Shown here: piece by piece, positions 5,288-7,588 of the stretch
Layout: each line of letters opens with the position of its first letter
Position numbering within the stretch: position 1 is the stretch's first letter
The notes under the pieces: generated by a model
The model's input: only the letters and a program-made list of their open reading frames with translations
What the model was told of the DNA's origin: nothing
Database searches by the model: none
Position numbers and translations under genes: made by a program
Assembly (NCBI GenBank): GCA_002690445.1
Contig: NZER01000435.1
Location: forward strand, 1-7,588
DNA length: 7,588 bases
From: Candidatus Pacearchaeota archaeon
GTDB taxonomy: Archaea; Nanoarchaeota; Nanoarchaeia; Pacearchaeales; GW2011-AR1
Direction of reading: 5' to 3'

Positions 5288-6124
5288 TTATAGTTTTCTA
5301 AACATTAACTGAAATTCATTGTGTGACCATTTGACATTTTGAAACGCATATTCCATAGCGCCAAAATCTATTACTTCATCATTCAAATATTTTTCATTCA
5401 ACTCTTCTTCTGAAAAAGGATACATTCCCCCAGAAATAAGCGGGGGGTCTTGTACACAATTACATGGTATGCTAAACAAGACACTTTGTCTATAGGACAC
5501 CATCATGTTTCTATCTGTTTCATTTCTGCATTTGCCAGCTATCACTCCTTCCCACTGTCTCAAATATTCAAATTCAAATTTATGGGATAGGTCTGATAGT
5601 TCTTCAGTTCTAAAAACATGTCCATCGAGAGATATTGGATACCCATAATTAAGCTTGGAACTCCACTCTTTCCAATTCCATCTTATACAGAATGGATTTG
5701 ATTCATATTTGCGAAGCTCAACAAAGTCTGTGGGGTTGAGATAGTTTTGCATGGTTGTATTCAGACCCAACCTAAAAGAAAAGCAAAAAACGTCGTCTGT
5801 CATTAACGACTCTATTTGGCTTGCTGTAGAAGACAGCCTCTTATAGAAAACACAATCATCAACAATTCCACATATGAATTCTGACTCGCATGTTTTAAGG
5901 GCGTTTAGAAAGTCTGGAACAAAGTCCTTTTCCTGTTCCCACACAATATTAGGAAGAATTTCCTCTGACTTTAATTTTTCATAGCCCTTTTCAAAATCTT
6001 CATTGGTTGAGGTGTAGATGATTTTGATTTTGTCTAAAAGACTTGGAGCGTTTACCGACAAGCTCTCAAGCAAAAGCCTTAACTGGGAAGCCCTATTCTT
6101 TGATAAGATCAGTCCATTTATCAT
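5288..6124 (-). CDS. GT-A fold (family 2-like) glycosyltransferase
   Basis: This 278-residue protein opens like a family 2 glycosyltransferase. The first strand and helix read LILSKNRASQLRLLLESLSV (5-24), and a second strand KIKIIYTS (32-39) is followed by a charged helix. An acceptor-proximal segment (FVPDFLNALKTCESEFICGI, 68-87) runs straight into VDD at 88-90. That Asp pair fits the DXD-type metal and nucleotide-sugar site. Further along, GYPISLDGHVFRTEEL (161-176) resembles the conserved D-G-H/x-hydrophobic segment of related enzymes. There is no membrane segment, so it is soluble or peripheral. It would transfer a sugar from an activated donor; donor and acceptor cannot be told. The ATG at 6124 lies within the end of the PAP2 gene (32-base overlap), with AAGGA eight bases upstream. 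With the neighbouring GT-B enzyme it forms a sugar-modification cassette, for modified DNA, virion glycans or host surface polymers. Confidence 0.75.
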   Translation of the reverse strand: MINGLILSKNRASQLRLLLESLSVNAPSLLDKIKIIYTSTNEDFEKGYEKLKSEEILPNIVWEQEKDFVPDFLNALKTCESEFICGIVDDCVFYKRLSSTASQIESLMTDDVFCFSFRLGLNTTMQNYLNPTDFVELRKYESNPFCIRWNWKEWSSKLNYGYPISLDGHVFRTEELSDLSHKFEFEYLRQWEGVIAGKCRNETDRNMMVSYRQSVLFSIPCNCVQDPPLISGGMYPFSEEELNEKYLNDEVIDFGAMEYAFQNVKWSHNEFQLMFRKL

Positions 6125-6782
6125 CCAAGTTGTCCTTCATATTTTCCCATAAGGTTTTAGCTAATGTTATGCTAACTTCATTGTCGCTAGGATAATGCAC
6201 CCCCTGCATAACCCTAGCTTTTCCCACTAAGTTAGTAAATTCGTCCCACTGAGCTTTATGTTCTGGGTATAAACTAGACAACACTTCGGCAATTATAGCC
6301 CCCTGACCTTGGTGACCAGATGGATACGCTGGGGTTTGGTGTGTGTCTGTTTGTATAACAGATATAACATAACCAAGATGTGGAGCTACCTGAAACGGTC
6401 TGGCTCTTCTGAATTTGTATTTTAAATTTAAAAGAACCGTATCTATATTGTCAATAACACTGTCTATTAACTCTGTTGGATAATCAAGACCAACCTTCTT
6501 AGCGTAACCCTTGAAGAGATTTGCTGTGTCGTCATCAACCAGCATGATAAAGTCAAACTCTTCGTAAGACACGCTCCTGCTTAACCTCTCAACTTGCTCT
6601 AGGTCTTCTTTTGTGTCATGGCTGGTGTTACTGGGCGGGTCTGGAATGATAGAGTCCCAGTCGATAGTTATAAGAGGCGTTGGCCTCTTCATTTTTGCTT
6701 TTTGTTTATCTGTTGGGTTGCCTTCATACTTAATCAAATTAACCTTATCAGAACCGCCAGCTTCATTCAGTACGTGAATCAT
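6093..6782 (-). CDS. PAP2-superfamily phosphatase (soluble)
   Basis: Starting at the ATG at 6782, the protein has 229 residues. It carries the full PAP2/vanadium-haloperoxidase signature in the right order. KYKFRRARP (121-129) is the K-x6-R-P motif, and YPSGH (153-157) is the P-S-G-H motif with the general-acid His. R-VMQGV-H-YPS-D (190-200) is the R-x5-H-x3-D motif with the phosphoryl-accepting His196. The Ser normally just before that Arg is Ala189. There are no transmembrane helices, so it resembles soluble acid phosphatases rather than lipid-phosphate phosphatases. It probably removes phosphate from a sugar phosphate, nucleotide or other phosphomonoester. The N-terminal 80 residues are less typical. 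An upstream in-frame TTG at 6791 would add three residues, but it stands only three bases from the AGAGG, so the ATG seems likelier. It overlaps both glycosyltransferase genes, which links its substrate to their pathway. Confidence 0.85.
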   Translation of the reverse strand: MIHVLNEAGGSDKVNLIKYEGNPTDKQKAKMKRPTPLITIDWDSIIPDPPSNTSHDTKEDLEQVERLSRSVSYEEFDFIMLVDDDTANLFKGYAKKVGLDYPTELIDSVIDNIDTVLLNLKYKFRRARPFQVAPHLGYVISVIQTDTHQTPAYPSGHQGQGAIIAEVLSSLYPEHKAQWDEFTNLVGKARVMQGVHYPSDNEVSITLAKTLWENMKDNLDDKWTDLIKE

Positions 6783-7588
6783 TTTTCTCAATTGCCTCTA
6801 TTATTTTTGTAGCTGAATTTTCCCAGCTAAACTTTTTAGCGGTGTCAACGCCCGCTTGGTTTATATTAAGCTCGTCCTTCTTCTTCCTTTCGTGAACGTC
6901 TCTCATGTATTGAGCCAATTGAGTAATCTGGGCTTCTTCTATTTTTGCCCATTGCCCTTGGCCCCTAAACCATTTTGCATCGTGAGCATCTTCTAGTTCT
7001 GTTGTTTCAATTAACAAACAGTTTTCTTCGTTGCAAAATTCTGTATGTGAAGAATAGTTGGTTGCCACAACAGACTTTCCACAACTCATCATCTCTAATA
7101 GCTCAAGATTCCAACCCTCTGCCCTCGCCGGAAAAACACCACAGTCCGTCTGTGACATAATAGTATACACTTCTTCTTGTGTTCTTTGTCTTGGTATAAC
7201 TCTTACTTTGTCACCAAGCTTAGAGGTTCTATACAGACGTTCCCACTTGAAGTTTTCATCCTCATCATAAAATGGATTATCGCACATCATCCATAGTTCT
7301 ACATTGTCATCTTCATTAAAAGCTTCGTCAAACGCTTTCGTTAAGATATCATGCCCTTTTCTAATCTCCCATTTTCCACAATTATAAAATATGGTTTCCT
7401 CTCTATGAGAAACAGACTCTTTGAAAATGCCCCTGTCTACACCAAGCGGTATAACGGAGATTTTTTCCTTCAGGTCTTCTTCTGGATGAAACCTCTTTAG
7501 CTGATCAACTAAAATGCCTTTCGACCATTCCGACGTAGCCATCCAATAATCAAGATAGGAGAGATGGTGCAATTCAAGGTCTGTAAAC
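6763..7588 (-). CDS. GT-B fold (GT4-like) glycosyltransferase, N-terminus missing
   Basis: The frame is open to the high-coordinate edge, so about 274 C-terminal residues are seen. They cover the linker and the C-terminal Rossmann domain of a GT-B enzyme. The inter-domain segment is ATSEWSKGILVDQL, then ISVIPLGVDRGIF, the usual I-P-x-G-V-D hinge. The donor domain begins with FYNCGKWEIRKGHDIL, then VELWMMCDNP and VRVIPRQRTQEEVYTIMSQT. Next comes the signature CGVFPARAEGWNLELLEMMS, whose E-x7-E contacts the nucleotide-sugar, followed by CGKSVVATNYSSHTEF. This is classical GT4. The end (KKFSWENSATKIIEAIEKND) is the typical returning C-terminal helix, so the C-terminus is intact. No methionine or TTG inside the window should be taken as the true start. 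It is a retaining transferase by family; donor and acceptor are unknown. Its 3' end overlaps the PAP2 gene by 20 bases. Confidence 0.88.
   Translation of the reverse strand, partial: FTDLELHHLSYLDYWMATSEWSKGILVDQLKRFHPEEDLKEKISVIPLGVDRGIFKESVSHREETIFYNCGKWEIRKGHDILTKAFDEAFNEDDNVELWMMCDNPFYDEDENFKWERLYRTSKLGDKVRVIPRQRTQEEVYTIMSQTDCGVFPARAEGWNLELLEMMSCGKSVVATNYSSHTEFCNEENCLLIETTELEDAHDAKWFRGQGQWAKIEEAQITQLAQYMRDVHERKKKDELNINQAGVDTAKKFSWENSATKIIEAIEKNDSRTE

Noticed and set aside
6783..6791. TTG at 6791 as the PAP2 start
   Set aside because: It is only three bases from the likely AGAGG, and a regular ATG lies nine bases downstream. It adds three residues at most and does not affect the call, though it cannot be fully excluded.
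1..7588. tRNA genes, CRISPR array, insertion sequence or attachment site
   Set aside because: Gaps are too short to hold a tRNA, no regularly spaced direct repeats were seen, no transposase or integrase is present, and the only long repeats are the coding paralogues.

Overview
This 7.6 kb window looks like part of a tailed-bacteriophage genome (or a prophage or metagenomic phage contig). Every supportable gene is on the minus strand. Genes are tightly packed, with gaps of 10-82 bases and several overlaps. The content is phage-like: two repetitive Ala/Thr/Gly-rich structural proteins, a small one-helix membrane protein of holin type, a phage-style sigma factor, and a run of small unrecognised proteins. 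The structural proteins resemble, from memory, proteins common in uncultured marine phage contigs. The host cannot be fixed from the sequence.

In transcription order (high to low coordinates), the first block is a surface-sugar or nucleotide-sugar cassette: the C-terminal part of a GT-B (GT4-like) glycosyltransferase (6763-7588, cut by the window edge), a soluble PAP2-superfamily phosphatase with all three catalytic motifs (6093-6782), and a GT-A/GT2-like glycosyltransferase (5288-6124). These three genes overlap each other. Two small unrecognised proteins follow (5047-5277 and 4649-5047), joined by a TAATG overlap.

The second block starts behind a TGTATAAT-type promoter candidate centred in a 9-bp inverted repeat. 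It holds an acidic unknown protein (4002-4604), a sigma-70-family factor with regions 2 and 4 (3483-3989), and a DeoC-like TIM-barrel protein that appears to have lost its Schiff-base lysine (2866-3498).

The third block starts behind a second copy of the same 10-base promoter motif. It holds two tandem paralogous structural proteins (1668-2783 and 666-1649) and a small membrane protein (329-637), and ends at a strong intrinsic terminator (283-316). Immediately after the terminator is a partial gene for an exported protein (1-271), whose ribosome binding site nearly touches the terminator's T tract.

A plausible but unproven reading is that the phage sigma factor helps switch on the units carrying the shared GGTGTATAAT motif, one of which contains its own gene and the other the virion proteins. 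All functional calls come from reading motifs by eye; no database search was possible.
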